NCBI GenBank assembly: GCA_012510625.1
Contig: JAAZHP010000255.1
Span: 1-6,312 of the forward strand
Source of the DNA: Bacillota bacterium
GTDB lineage: Bacteria > Bacillota > Dethiobacteria > DTU022
Direction of reading: 5' to 3'
DNA: 6,312 nucleotides
Both the position numbers and the translations under genes were made by a program. The notes under the pieces were generated by a model that was not told the DNA's origin, did not search any database, and saw nothing but the letters and a program-made list of their open reading frames with translations. Below, piece by piece: positions 5,918-6,312 of this stretch (position 1 is the first letter of the stretch; every line of letters begins with the position of its first letter).

Positions 5918-5951
5918 ATTATAACATCGGTCTCCCCCCGGGGATATGGGC

Positions 5952-6032
5952 TTAGCTTTTTACGAATATCCCCAGGATACCTTTGACAATACCCTTTAAA
6001 ATGTAAGGCACTTTGATCACATAAAAGCGCAC
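5952..6032 (-). CDS. spoVM: Stage V sporulation protein SpoVM (26 aa)
   Basis: This is a tiny amphipathic-helix peptide that, in B. subtilis, recognises the convex forespore membrane, anchors the coat basement ATPase SpoIVA and is needed for coat and cortex assembly. The 26-codon frame begins GTG, reads (M)RFYVIKVP and ends GIFVKS. Against B. subtilis SpoVM as I remember it, the length is equal and 13 positions are identical apart from the initiator: F3, Y4, I6, K7, P9, L12, G14, I15, V16, L20, G21, F23 and K25. Pro9, important for curvature sensing, is kept. The ribosome binding site AGGAGG (6042-6047) lies 9 bases before the GTG. It follows the 58-residue gene by 37 bases and is closed by a terminator. 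Position near rpmB, with one gene between, agrees with the B. subtilis neighbourhood. The gene is short enough to be missed by ORF callers. Confidence 0.9.
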   Translation of the reverse strand: MRFYVIKVPYILKGIVKGILGIFVKS

Positions 6033-6041
6033 CGTGAACTC

Positions 6042-6047
6042 CCTCCT
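6042..6047 (-). promoter_or_regulatory. Ribosome binding site of spoVM
   Basis: A full AGGAGG on the minus strand stands 9 bases before the GTG codon. It decides the start of the 26-codon gene and is strong support that this very short frame is translated. Confidence 0.85.
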
Positions 6048-6069
6048 TTATGGAAGCATATTCAGCCCT

Positions 6070-6246
6070 TTACCAGTAATAACGATCGTATATGTAAAGC
6101 TGCCAGCCCACCCAGATCAATAGTGCGCCCAGCAGCAGCGGCCACAGGTAGAGCGGAAGCATTCTGATGACAAGAATTGCCCCCCCTACTCCCAGAATTA
6201 TACCGCCACTTTTTCTCAGGAATATGCCCATGCGCCTGGCACCCAT
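6070..6246 (-). CDS. Small membrane protein (58 aa), unknown function, upstream of spoVM
   Basis: This 58-residue frame begins MGARRMGIFLRKSGG and ends LYIYDRYYW. Between these is an almost continuous hydrophobic stretch (about residues 15-50) that can form two helices, IILGVGGAILVIRML and LYLWPLLLGALLIWVGW, split by a Pro. A basic N terminus and an aromatic, charged C terminus flank them. The composition resembles short Firmicutes membrane proteins of the LiaI/LiaF-TM (DUF5668) kind, but this is only a resemblance. GGGGGTAGG lies 5 bases before the ATG. A 66-codon frame overlapping it on the same strand (6062-6262) lacks such features and is rejected. The gene is transcribed from the promoter at 6283-6311 and shares its transcript with spoVM. 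Function is unknown; an envelope or sporulation role is inferred only from that link. Confidence 0.75.
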   Translation of the reverse strand: MGARRMGIFLRKSGGIILGVGGAILVIRMLPLYLWPLLLGALLIWVGWQLYIYDRYYW

Positions 6247-6282
6247 ATTTACCTACCCCCAATTCCCTACGGAGTGCCCTTT

Positions 6283-6311
6283 ATTATATGCGCCGGCTGG
6301 AGAAGTGTTAA
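6283..6311 (-). promoter_or_regulatory. Sigma-A promoter of the 58-residue gene and spoVM
   Basis: On the minus strand, TTAACA (6306-6311), exactly 17 bp and TATAAT (6283-6288) form a near-consensus vegetative promoter. The predicted start near 6276 gives a leader of about 30 bases. The -10 region also reads CATATAAT, close to the sigma-E -10 pattern CATACAAT, but no sigma-E -35 element is seen. Confidence 0.75.
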
Positions 6312-6312
6312 A

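Noticed and set aside
6062..6262. Minus-strand 66-codon frame at the right end
   Set aside because: It overlaps the 58-residue membrane frame in another register, lacks a coherent hydrophobic pattern, and the membrane frame has a better ribosome binding site.

Overview
The window looks like chromosomal DNA of an endospore-forming Gram-positive bacterium (Firmicutes, Clostridia-like). The evidence is a spoVM gene, an alpha/beta-type small acid-soluble spore protein, a zinc-type ribosomal protein L28, strong AGGAGG ribosome binding sites, and gene neighbourhoods also known in Bacillus subtilis (coaD/ylbI, ylbK, ylbL; spoVM beside rpmB). The long-chain-type acyl-CoA dehydrogenase would suit a fatty-acid-oxidising Clostridium relative, but the genus cannot be fixed from the sequence.

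Layout, right to left, since most genes are on the minus strand. At the right edge a textbook sigma-A promoter (6283-6311) drives a 58-residue membrane protein (6070-6246) and the 26-residue spoVM (5952-6032), closed by an intrinsic terminator (5893-5917). Next is a free-standing acyl-CoA dehydrogenase gene (3973-5751). Its promoter has a perfect 20-bp dyad filling the whole spacer between the -35 and -10 boxes, and its terminator (3918-3953) lies between it and the convergent rpmB (3667-3858, plus strand, own promoter at 3584-3612). Left of rpmB and divergent from it is the SASP gene (3187-3411), with its own terminator. The 404-base gap at 2783-3186 holds no convincing protein gene. It carries the coaD promoter region and, on the plus strand, the signature of a small RNA: a CU-rich hairpin loop, a GNRA tetraloop hairpin and an intrinsic terminator. 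coaD follows (2300-2782). After a 165-base gap comes a tight minus-strand operon: a 74-residue two-helix membrane protein (1910-2134), a patatin-like phospholipase (ylbK, 1095-1877) and, overlapping its stop codon, a PDZ plus Lon-type membrane protease (ylbL, 43-1095). The last 42 bases show no assignable gene.

Together the genes cover coenzyme A synthesis (CoaD), CoA-dependent fatty acid oxidation (acyl-CoA dehydrogenase), membrane lipid and protein turnover (YlbK, YlbL), translation (L28), and spore coat anchoring and DNA protection (SpoVM, SASP). No mobile element, CRISPR array, tRNA or rRNA was seen. The most unusual features are the dyad-in-spacer promoter of the dehydrogenase gene, the candidate plus-strand sRNA, and two genes (58 aa and spoVM) that are short enough to be overlooked.
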